In this document: piece after piece, positions 1-4,505 of the stretch | Layout: each line of letters starts with the position of its first letter | Numbering within the stretch: the stretch's first letter is position 1 | Assembly (NCBI GenBank): GCA_028683025.1 | Contig: JAJRAB010000004.1 | Span: 1 to 6,606, forward strand | Length of the DNA: 6,606 nt | Direction of reading: 5' to 3' | Source: Candidatus Methanomethylicus sp. | Lineage (GTDB): Archaea > Thermoproteota > Methanomethylicia > Methanomethylicales > Methanomethylicaceae | The notes under the pieces: generated by a model | Seen by the model: the letters and a program-made list of their open reading frames with translations, nothing else | What the model was told of the DNA's origin: nothing | Database searches by the model: none | Made by a program: the position numbers and the translations under genes

Positions 1-978
1 CCATTTATATTCCATTCTTTTAGCCAACCTTGTATACAACAGCGTAAGCCACCTGGAAGGCACTTTCTTCTGACCGAAATCCCAGCCCTTCCAAGCTTTC
101 CATTCCGATTCAGGTGTAAACCTGCCCTCTGAGTCCGCCTTGACTTTTAAGATATTGACCATTTCCACTAGACGCTCGTCCTTTCTCAGCCATTTACATT
201 GGGTCAAAACATCTGAGACATGTAAAAGATCATACCAGATGAACGGCGCTTTGGCCTTCCTAAAGTCTGTCCCCATGTAAAACATGTAGGGGTGCCTTAG
301 CCTGCTATCCTTCCAAAGGCTCAGCAGGCTTTCAGCCCCCAAATGAGCTTCTTTTCCTTCTCTCCATTCACTGAATTGTAGTAGCATCTTGAGCATTATC
401 AGCGTGGCGTAGGGGCAGGGGTCGTTCTTGTTGCCTGGTCCCCTGAACTTCCCCAACTCTTGGGATACGGCACAAGGCCAGCCGTTATCTCGGACAAGAC
501 CCACCAAATAGTTGGCGCCCTCCTTGACTGCATCATTATCGCCCATCCCGAATCGCGCCAGCGAATACAGTATTGTTGGCGCATCGCAGAGAGCCCATGC
601 CCATTTGTCCTGCCCAGAGCCTCCAAAGCACTCTGGAATATTTGTGGGCAGTTGGAAAGGTCCTTCATCCGACCTATGTTCAAGGATCTTGGCAATGATC
701 CATCCCATCTCGGGGTCATCTTTTTTCATTCCCAAATCCGCAATGAATGACAGCTTGTGATAGGGCTGACCTGCACTTTTATGGCTGCTAATGACCTGTC
801 CTGGCCATGCTTTGAGCTCCTGTAGCAGCGCAAGTATGAGGGGGTGACCCAGCATTACCTTTCTTGCTCCCATCACCTCCAATTCAGATTCCTGCTGATC
901 AAGCAGGTCGAGGCGTGTCCTATACTGGACCCATGGCTCTCCATCAAGAAGCCACTTGATGATGGGTTTCTGATCCAA
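1..978 (-). CDS. Alpha/alpha-toroid (terpenoid cyclase/prenyltransferase-like) protein, 3' end cut by window edge
   Basis: An open minus-strand frame of 326 codons has no stop down to base 1, so the C-terminus lies outside the window. The chosen start is TTG at 978. An AGGTGAT ribosome site (983-989) lies just before it and overlaps the stop codon of the upstream hydrolase gene. The protein begins IIKWLLDGEPWVQYRT, then shows helical-repeat segments rich in W, G and P: GW at 92-93, DKWAWALCDAP around 124-133, DNGWPCA at 164-170, DPCPYATLIML around 186-195, PFIWYDLLHV around 245-254 and GRFTPESEW around 285-293. This pattern resembles the squalene-cyclase/prenyltransferase all-alpha toroid family found in many archaea, often labelled hypothetical or misnamed NifH-like. 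No DxDD cyclase motif or obvious zinc triad is visible, so an enzymatic role is not shown. It is probably cytosolic, with no signal peptide. It is co-transcribed with the hydrolase. Confidence 0.85.
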   Translation of the reverse strand, partial: MDQKPIIKWLLDGEPWVQYRTRLDLLDQQESELEVMGARKVMLGHPLILALLQELKAWPGQVISSHKSAGQPYHKLSFIADLGMKKDDPEMGWIIAKILEHRSDEGPFQLPTNIPECFGGSGQDKWAWALCDAPTILYSLARFGMGDNDAVKEGANYLVGLVRDNGWPCAVSQELGKFRGPGNKNDPCPYATLIMLKMLLQFSEWREGKEAHLGAESLLSLWKDSRLRHPYMFYMGTDFRKAKAPFIWYDLLHVSDVLTQCKWLRKDERLVEMVNILKVKADSEGRFTPESEWKAWKGWDFGQKKVPSRWLTLLYTRLAKRMEYKW

Positions 979-982
979 TCAG

Positions 983-989
983 ATCACCT
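983..989 (-). promoter_or_regulatory. Ribosome binding site that sets the TTG start of the toroid gene
   Basis: AGGTGAT on the minus strand matches the archaeal 16S 3' tail and lies 4 nt before TTG 978. It overlaps the hydrolase stop codon (984-986), so ribosomes ending on the hydrolase would uncover or reuse it. This supports TTG over later in-frame starts. Confidence 0.7.
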
Positions 990-1838
990 ACTCTGCAGGA
1001 TTCTGCTAAACCTGAGATCGCTTAAAGCCCCGTTAGCAAGGTCCGGTTTTAACGGATCGAACAGCAGAGCCCCTGCTTCCACGTCCCCCTTCAAATAATA
1101 ATCAAACCAAGAACCAAAATAATGGCTGCAGAGAGCATGGTTGATATCATTGATATTGGTAAAGGTAAGATGGTTTCCGCCGTTGATTATGATCAATTCC
1201 TTTTCTGCCTTGAGCGAATCATAAAGCGCTATGGCACAATTGGGGGGAGTAATCCTGTCCTTAGAGCCAACGCCAACAAGCATTGGCACCCTGACCTTGG
1301 AAGCAGCTTCAGCCACCATATCGCCCCAGATCAGACCAAAATATGGGGGGCTGAAAGAGATCGCCGCTTTGACCCTCTCATCATAGGCTGCTACCAAAAA
1401 AGTTGTAGCCCCCCCCATTGAGTGCCCACCAGCTCCAATCCTAAGCGGATCGATCAATCCATGAAGCAAGCCACCTCTTTTTTGGTTTTCCACTAGTGAA
1501 TAATCTATGGCTGTGGAGACTGCACTGCACCAAATCCCTAAATCATATGTAAATTTTAGGATGTCGGGCATGCTGATGAGCGCCATCACATATCCCCTCG
1601 GCACTATCCTTTCAGGAAGCCAAGTATATGACAAGTGGCTTGCCCCATACCCATGTATGAAAGCTATCAACGGATAGGGCGCCCCATCTGTATTGGGCTC
1701 ATTCCCCTCCTGGCTAGGGTAATAGGTCGCCACCTTCATCGGTCGCCCCCTGAGAGCCACCTCCTCAGTTACAAATGCGATGCTATTCTTAGCCCTAGCC
1801 CGGTTCCCTCTCCCCTCGGAAGCATTGTTTTCAGCCAA
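984..1838 (-). CDS. Alpha/beta hydrolase of the chlorophyllase/dienelactone-hydrolase-like group
   Basis: A 284-residue serine hydrolase. Visible elements are the oxyanion-side FIHGYG (60-65), the nucleophile elbow GGHSMGG with Ser140, a probable catalytic Asp194 in VGSKDRI and His223 in GGNHLTF. Spacing and the SMGG elbow resemble the chlorophyllase and polyester-hydrolase-like families. The substrate is unknown; an ester or thioester is likely. No signal peptide or membrane segment is seen, so it is probably cytosolic. The start is TTG at 1838: an in-frame TAG lies 18 bases upstream with no other start between, and GAGGTGG (1851-1857) sits 12 nt before the TTG, a slightly long spacing. The first 18 residues are polar and may be poorly conserved. 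It is the first gene of an operon with the toroid protein, whose start lies 5 nt beyond this stop, suggesting translational coupling. It diverges from the ferritin gene across a 191-base region. Confidence 0.88.
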   Translation of the reverse strand: MAENNASEGRGNRARAKNSIAFVTEEVALRGRPMKVATYYPSQEGNEPNTDGAPYPLIAFIHGYGASHLSYTWLPERIVPRGYVMALISMPDILKFTYDLGIWCSAVSTAIDYSLVENQKRGGLLHGLIDPLRIGAGGHSMGGATTFLVAAYDERVKAAISFSPPYFGLIWGDMVAEAASKVRVPMLVGVGSKDRITPPNCAIALYDSLKAEKELIIINGGNHLTFTNINDINHALCSHYFGSWFDYYLKGDVEAGALLFDPLKPDLANGALSDLRFSRILQSR

Positions 1839-1943
1839 ATTGAGCCAGCTCCACCTCTATCTATTGCTAGATTCGGAAATTTCGCTAATCGGTGCCCGAT
1901 ATTGATTACTTTGTCTGTACGCATATTTGTCGATTAGCTTCGT

Positions 1944-1960
1944 TCAATTCTTGCAATTGA
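1944..1960. repeat. 17-bp perfect dyad, candidate operator
   Basis: TCAATT and AATTGA are exact reverse complements separated by CTTGC. The element lies about 70 bases before the ferritin start and about 106 before the hydrolase start. It could act as a repressor operator for either gene. The function is inferred from symmetry only. Confidence 0.4.
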
Positions 1961-2017
1961 TAACCAAACCTAAACCTTTATTGGAAATCGCCGTACATTA
2001 AAAAATAGGGTTTGGTT

Positions 2018-2023
2018 GGAGGT
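2018..2023 (+). promoter_or_regulatory. Ribosome binding site that sets the ferritin start
   Basis: GGAGGT lies 6 nt before ATG 2030. This decides against an in-frame TTG at 2012, which lies upstream of the site itself and would add six residues without homology. The right arm of a 9-bp inverted repeat (2009-2017) directly abuts it. Confidence 0.85.
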
Positions 2024-2029
2024 ATTTTA

Positions 2030-2449
2030 ATGACAAGCCAAAAATTATTAGACCTCTTGAACGCCGGAGCCTCAAGAGAGATCCAAGTATCGATCCAGTA
2101 CATATGGCAACACATTATGTGCCGAGGACTCTTCAGTGAGTCTATTTCCAAGGTTTTGGAGGACACTGCCATGGCTGAGATGAAACACTATGAAAAGATC
2201 GCAGAGCGGATTGATTACCTGGGAGGAAATCCGACTGTAAAACCGACAGAGATTAAGTTCGGGAAAACCATTAAAGAAATGCTGGAGTTGGATAAGGCGG
2301 CAGAGGAAGAAGCAATAACGATGTATAAGCAAATCATCGAGGTTGCGGCTGCAGAGAAGGACAACACTACAAAATTCCTGTTCGAGGAGATCCTGAAGGA
2401 TGAGGAGGATCATCACTACAAGTTCACTACGCTGCTAGAAAAAGATTAA
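2030..2449 (+). CDS. Short bacterioferritin-like ferroxidase (ferritin-like four-helix bundle)
   Basis: A 139-residue protein that aligns with bacterioferritin along the four-helix bundle. The di-iron ferroxidase ligands can be read directly: Glu17, Glu50 and His53 (AEMKHYEK), Glu92, and Glu125 with His128 (KDEEDHHYK). These correspond to E. coli Bfr E18, E51, H54, E94, E127 and H130. Met51 sits at the position of Bfr heme ligand Met52, so heme binding at a dimer interface is possible. The protein stops about 19 residues short of E. coli Bfr (158), losing most of the C-terminal fifth-helix region. Cage assembly is therefore uncertain, and it could be a smaller ferritin-like oxidase. The likely role is Fe(II)/peroxide detoxification in the cytosol. 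It is monocistronic, with a strong ribosome site and a downstream terminator, and diverges from the hydrolase operon. Confidence 0.88.
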   Translation: MTSQKLLDLLNAGASREIQVSIQYIWQHIMCRGLFSESISKVLEDTAMAEMKHYEKIAERIDYLGGNPTVKPTEIKFGKTIKEMLELDKAAEEEAITMYKQIIEVAAAEKDNTTKFLFEEILKDEEDHHYKFTTLLEKD

Positions 2450-2636
2450 ACCATGATAAACTTATCATAAACACTAAATTTTTTACTTTTTTTAAAGCCC
2501 TTTTTTTATGGTATAGTTTAAATCCATCAGCCACCATTGCGCTCCATTGGTCACCATAACTGGGTTGTATTACCGCTATTGATGGTACATCATCACCAAT
2601 ACTCTTTTTAAGATCATCAACTGATGATATCTTCAA
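2427..2636 (-). CDS. Possible small ORF or gene remnant opposite the Cren7-like promoter
   Basis: A 69-codon minus-strand frame starts at TTG 2636. Its first 40 residues look strongly protein-like (DDLKKSIGDDVPSIAV, then QPSYGDQWSAMVADGF). The last 25 or so, translated through the ferritin terminator and the ferritin 3' end, look like non-coding K-rich and hydrophobic sequence. No ribosome site precedes the TTG, and the frame stays open further upstream into the Cren7-like gene without a start. It may be the leftover of a truncated gene, a real short protein, or chance. The family is not recognised. Confidence 0.2.
   Translation of the reverse strand: MKISSVDDLKKSIGDDVPSIAVIQPSYGDQWSAMVADGFKLYHKKRALKKVKNLVFMISLSWFNLFLAA
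2453..2507 (+). terminator. Hairpin plus T-tracts ending the ferritin transcript
   Basis: ATGATAA (2453-2459) and TTATCAT (2462-2468) are exact complements with a 2-nt spacer. They are followed by T runs at 2479-2484, 2487-2493 and 2501-2507. Archaeal RNA polymerase stops mainly on T-runs, so the runs are probably the working part. Confidence 0.65.
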
Positions 2637-2657
2637 GTAATTCTTGGAGGAGCAAAT
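2600..2657 (+). promoter_or_regulatory. Promoter and leader of the Cren7-like gene
   Basis: CTTTTTAAG (2603-2611) is a TATA-like box, predicting a start near 2635 and a leader of about 22 nt. GGAGG (2646-2650) lies 7 nt before ATG 2658. A small dyad, ATCATC-4-GATGAT (2613-2628), lies just downstream of the box and could be an operator. Confidence 0.5.
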
Positions 2658-2801
2658 ATGGTAAAGTGTCCGAAATGCGGGACTGAAGTTGCAAAACCTA
2701 CGAAGACCTGGCGCCTAGCCCCAAAGGGAAAGAAAGCCATAACCATCGGCCTATACAAGTGTCCTTCCTGCGGCGCGTTTTTCAGGGCGGCTCAGAAATA
2801 A
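2658..2801 (+). CDS. Zinc-ribbon Cren7-like chromatin protein, 47 aa
   Basis: A 47-residue basic protein with four cysteines in two knuckles, CPKC (4-7) and CPSC (35-38). The stretch from Trp18 to Arg43 aligns without gaps to the DNA-binding beta-sheet of Sulfolobus Cren7 (Trp26 to Arg51): WRLAPKGKK against WALAPKGRK, then TIGLYK against KIGLFK. Residues matching known Cren7 DNA contacts are Trp18 (W26), Leu20 (L28, which intercalates), Lys23, Lys25, Ile28 (V36), Tyr33 (F41) and Arg43 (R51). In Cren7 the beta-turn after this strand is DPETG; here it is CPSCG, so a metal-binding knuckle replaces the plain turn, and the N-terminal strand carries the partner CxxC. A non-specific, DNA-bending architectural role is inferred. 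The start is fixed by GGAGG 7 nt upstream. It has its own promoter and terminator. Confidence 0.82.
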   Translation: MVKCPKCGTEVAKPTKTWRLAPKGKKAITIGLYKCPSCGAFFRAAQK

Positions 2802-2815
2802 GCCGTTTCAAAGCG

Positions 2816-2851
2816 TTTTTTATCACTTTTCTTTTTTTATTTCAGTTTTTT
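2816..2851 (+). terminator. Poly-T terminator after the Cren7-like gene
   Basis: T runs at 2816-2821, 2827-2830, 2832-2838 and 2846-2851 start 14 bases after the stop codon, a typical archaeal terminator. CAAAGC (2809-2814) and GCTTTG (2861-2866) flank the block as a wide inverted repeat. The convergent amidase transcript has no T-run of its own here. Confidence 0.65.
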
Positions 2852-2877
2852 CGGTTTAATGCTTTGACAAGTGCAAC

Positions 2878-3672
2878 TCATATTAACCTTATTGACTTGA
2901 GTGCGGGCAGTCGTTCCCGGACCTCCCTGACTCGATTCCTGCTTATATCGGCTAGTATGACATTCTCCTCGGAATCAGCCCTTGCTACAATCCTTCCCCA
3001 TGGATCAATTACGCAGCTGTGCCCATAATAACACGGACTGTTGCCCTCAACTGATGCTTGGTTTGCTGCCAGCATATAGACTTGGTTCTCTATTGCTCTA
3101 GCCCTTAGAAGAGGCATCCAGTGCATCCTTCCTGTCTCTTTTAGAAATGCCGCCACATTTGTTATGGCTTCAGCTCCAGCAAGCATCTCTTTTCTATAGA
3201 GCTCTGGAAACCTAAGATCGTAGCAGATGGTCATGCCTACGTTAATTCCGCTCAACTCGGCCACCACAGGTTCGTCTCCTGCCTCAAAGACCTGCCCTTC
3301 ATTGATATTTCCATATTTGAACAGATGCATCTTTCTATAACAGCTCCCCAAACCCTGAGGAGTAACTATGCAGCTAGTATTCGAAAAGCCGGAAGCCCTT
3401 TTTTCAATTATGCTGCCCGCGATAATGCATATTCCCCTATCCTTGGCAGTGTCAATCAATTTGGCTATTGTTGGGCCATCCAATGCTTCTGCATTTTTTT
3501 TATACGCCTCCAGGCTTATCCTAGGCGGAAGGTAATTGAAGAGTTCTGGGAGCAAGACAAGCTGAGCTCCACCTTCAGAAAGTTCCCTTATCATCTCAAT
3601 TGCTTTTTGAATATTCTTTTCCTTATAGCTGCAACTTGCCATTTGGGCAATGCCAACTCGCATGGCTGTCAC
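2878..3672 (-). CDS. Nitrilase-superfamily carbon-nitrogen hydrolase (omega-amidase/Nit2-like)
   Basis: A 264-residue enzyme with the superfamily's catalytic triad: Glu43 (LLPELFNY), Lys114 (CYRKMHLF) and Cys150 (MTICYDLRFPELYR). The last motif and the MRVGIAQM opening are typical of the Nit1/Nit2 and omega-amidase branch, which hydrolyses small amides such as deaminated glutathione or 2-oxoglutaramate to acid plus ammonia. The exact substrate is not readable. Length is normal for the family (about 260-280). The start is GTG 3672, supported by a G-rich AGGGGG site 9 nt upstream; ATG 3663, giving MRVGIAQM, is a realistic alternative. It is cytosolic. It stands alone, divergent from the four-cysteine gene and convergent with the Cren7-like gene. 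A TATA-like TTTTTAAG (3712-3719, minus) fits a short leader. Glutamine synthetase lies nearby but not in the same transcript. Confidence 0.92.
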   Translation of the reverse strand: MTAMRVGIAQMASCSYKEKNIQKAIEMIRELSEGGAQLVLLPELFNYLPPRISLEAYKKNAEALDGPTIAKLIDTAKDRGICIIAGSIIEKRASGFSNTSCIVTPQGLGSCYRKMHLFKYGNINEGQVFEAGDEPVVAELSGINVGMTICYDLRFPELYRKEMLAGAEAITNVAAFLKETGRMHWMPLLRARAIENQVYMLAANQASVEGNSPCYYGHSCVIDPWGRIVARADSEENVILADISRNRVREVRERLPALKSIRLI

Positions 3673-3724
3673 TATCCCAATCCCCCTGCCATTTCACTGT
3701 GTATTTCCTTCTTAAAAAGAAATT

Positions 3725-3769
3725 AAAACCTGCTGATCTATTCCAAAACCTGCTCCCACCTATGTGGGA
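3725..3769. repeat. Two direct AAAACCTGCT repeats and a 6-bp hairpin upstream of the four-cysteine gene
   Basis: AAAACCTGCT occurs at 3725-3734 and again at 3745-3754, a 20-base period, close to two helical turns. The second copy runs into the dyad TCCCAC-4-GTGGGA (3754-3769). Both lie just upstream of the BRE/TATA element of the next plus-strand gene, where an activator or repressor could bind. No known regulator is recognised. Confidence 0.4.
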
Positions 3770-3772
3770 ATT

Positions 3773-3836
3773 GAAAAAATGTTTATATATTGGTTCTAAA
3801 TTTTAGATTTGTCCAGATTGATGGAGGTGTAACGTA
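3773..3836 (+). promoter_or_regulatory. BRE/TATA promoter and ribosome site of the four-cysteine gene
   Basis: GAAAAAAT followed by GTTTATATAT (TATA core 3782-3790) is a near-ideal archaeal BRE/TATA pair, predicting transcription from about 3812. GGAGGTG (3823-3829) lies 7 nt before ATG 3837. Such strong signals support a real, well-expressed small gene. Confidence 0.75.
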
Positions 3837-3980
3837 ATGCCACAGTGTTCGTTGTTTGAGACCTATAAGACACCATCAGGTAGTACCTACTATATTTGCC
3901 ACCGACCACCGTTCAACGAGGAAGGAACGATGCTTGCAAACGGTGAGCTTCACTGCCAAAAGTGCGATAAGCGTAAGTAA
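3837..3980 (+). CDS. Four-cysteine 47-residue microprotein, unknown function
   Basis: A 47-residue ORF starting MPQCSLFETYK and ending LHCQKCDKRK. Cysteines are at 4, 21, 40 and 43, with a C-terminal CxxC and nearby His22 and His39, enough ligands for one zinc site or a small Fe-S/thiol site. The middle (YYICHRPPFNEEGTM) contains no hydrophobic helix, so it is neither membrane nor secreted by appearance. No family is recognised; some small archaeal zinc-finger proteins look similar in layout. Reality is supported by a strong TATA box, a perfect ribosome site with 7-nt spacing and a hairpin/T-tract terminator 20 bases after the stop. It is monocistronic, divergent from the amidase and convergent with the trm112-like gene. 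Function is open: DNA/RNA-binding or a protein partner is possible. Confidence 0.75.
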   Translation: MPQCSLFETYKTPSGSTYYICHRPPFNEEGTMLANGELHCQKCDKRK

Positions 3981-3999
3981 ATTCTTATACCTGCGATTT

Positions 4000-4023
4000 A
4001 TGATACCTTTGTGTATCATTTTT
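4000..4023 (+). terminator. Hairpin/T-tract terminator after the four-cysteine gene
   Basis: ATGATAC (4000-4006) and GTATCAT (4013-4019) pair exactly around a 6-nt loop and run into five T's. Another T-rich stretch follows (4026-4047). It closes a single-gene transcript. Confidence 0.7.
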
Positions 4024-4104
4024 CACATTTTCTTTCTTAATTTTTTGAAATTTTAACACTACATATAACACAGTTATAACTTACTGTTAACCTTGCACAG
4101 GTTC

Positions 4105-4377
4105 CTACTGCTCGAGATTGTATGGCTTTCCCTGCTTCAAAGTCAACTCGGGAATCTTTGCCTTCCATTTATTAAGGAATTCCAAATCCTCATGGCTCTC
4201 CCTAAGGTCGTCCGGCAGCATGTGAGGGATTGTTTCAATGATAGGATACCAGCGCCCGCAATTGCTGCACACAAGAATCCCTTCCTCTATCTCCTCCCCC
4301 TCCTCAAATATGTGGAGATCGAGGGGATGGTGCTTGCATATGGGACATGCCAAAATGTCCATCAACCGTTTCTTCAT
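4105..4377 (-). CDS. Trm112-like zinc-binding protein
   Basis: A 90-residue protein of the Trm112 family. The zinc ribbon uses Cys11 and Cys14 (LACPICK) with Cys37 and Cys40 (LVCSNCGRWYPI), followed by the family signature IPHMLPDDLR (50-59). Trm112 is the small activating subunit that stabilises several SAM-dependent methyltransferases acting on tRNA, rRNA and release factor, in archaea as in eukaryotes. This copy has a charged tail of about 30 residues (60-90, with DLEFLNKWKAKIPE and GKPYNL), which resembles longer archaeal versions. ATG 4377 is the start; only a weak AGGGT ribosome site lies before it, inside a hairpin. It follows glutamine synthetase on the same strand by 128 bases, with structured sequence between, so co-transcription is uncertain. 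A TATA-like CTTATAGG near 4409-4416 could serve it alone. Confidence 0.88.
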   Translation of the reverse strand: MKKRLMDILACPICKHHPLDLHIFEEGEEIEEGILVCSNCGRWYPIIETIPHMLPDDLRESHEDLEFLNKWKAKIPELTLKQGKPYNLEQ

Positions 4378-4382
4378 AGCTA

Positions 4383-4402
4383 ACCCTGTAGAAACTCAGG
4401 GT
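4383..4402 (-). promoter_or_regulatory. Hairpin overlapping the ribosome site of the trm112-like gene
   Basis: ACCCTG and CAGGGT are exact complements around an 8-nt loop. The AGGGT that would bind the ribosome lies in the arm nearest the gene, 5 nt before the start codon. If the transcript includes both arms, initiation could be masked. This is inference from the dyad alone. Confidence 0.35.
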
Positions 4403-4421
4403 AATCTGCCTATAAGCTTTG

Positions 4422-4501
4422 AGAAGGCAATCTAGTGTAACTAAAAGGAGAGGGGCTTTGAAAGATGCCCCCATTATTGAGACTCCACTAGATTCCCCTT
4501 T
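4422..4501 (-). terminator. Nested inverted repeat between glnA and the trm112-like gene, possible glnA terminator
   Basis: The outer arms AATCTAGTG (4429-4437) and CACTAGATT (4486-4494) are perfect 9-bp complements. AGAAGG and CCTTTCT extend them imperfectly outward, and GGGGC (4452-4456) pairs with GCCCC (4467-4471) inside. The structure begins about 5 bases after the glnA stop. There is only a short T-run (CCTTTTAG on the minus strand), so termination is plausible but not proved. A processed small RNA is an alternative. Confidence 0.4.
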
Positions 4502-4505
4502 CTGC

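Larger units (their letters stand above)
1839..2029. promoter_or_regulatory. Divergent control region between hydrolase and ferritin genes, with three inverted repeats
   Basis: This 191-base region holds no gene. It contains GCTAATCG (1884-1891) facing CGATTAGC (1931-1938); TCAATT-5-AATTGA (1944-1960); and AACCAAACC (1962-1970) facing GGTTTGGTT (2009-2017). A weak TATA-like CTTTATTGG lies at 1976-1984 and an A-rich ATTAAAAAATA at 1997-2007 for the plus-strand gene. The 17-bp dyad at 1944-1960 has the size of a dimeric helix-turn-helix operator. Which factor binds is unknown; an iron- or redox-responsive regulator would fit the ferritin gene, but that is inference. Confidence 0.5.

Noticed and set aside
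399..760. Open frames on both strands overlapping the toroid gene
   Set aside because: They lie in other frames of a clear coding sequence, have biased, unstructured compositions and lack ribosome sites.
1122..1421. 99-codon plus-strand frame within the hydrolase gene
   Set aside because: It is antisense to the catalytic region of a well-supported hydrolase and has no ribosome site or family-like motif.
2012..2029. Upstream in-frame TTG start for the ferritin gene
   Set aside because: It lies before the GGAGGT site that serves ATG 2030, and the six added residues match nothing in the family.
2072..2416. 114-codon minus-strand frame over the ferritin gene
   Set aside because: It is a mirror of the ferritin helices (Leu/Cys-rich) with no start signal; the ferritin frame holds all ligand residues.
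3325..3806. Plus-strand frames over the amidase gene and its promoter
   Set aside because: They are antisense to the amidase; the composition is Cys/Phe-rich shadow sequence with no ribosome site.
4089..4103. AACCT-5-AGGTT dyad just after the trm112-like stop as a terminator
   Set aside because: It is only a 5-bp stem with no T-run following on the minus strand; it is too weak to call.
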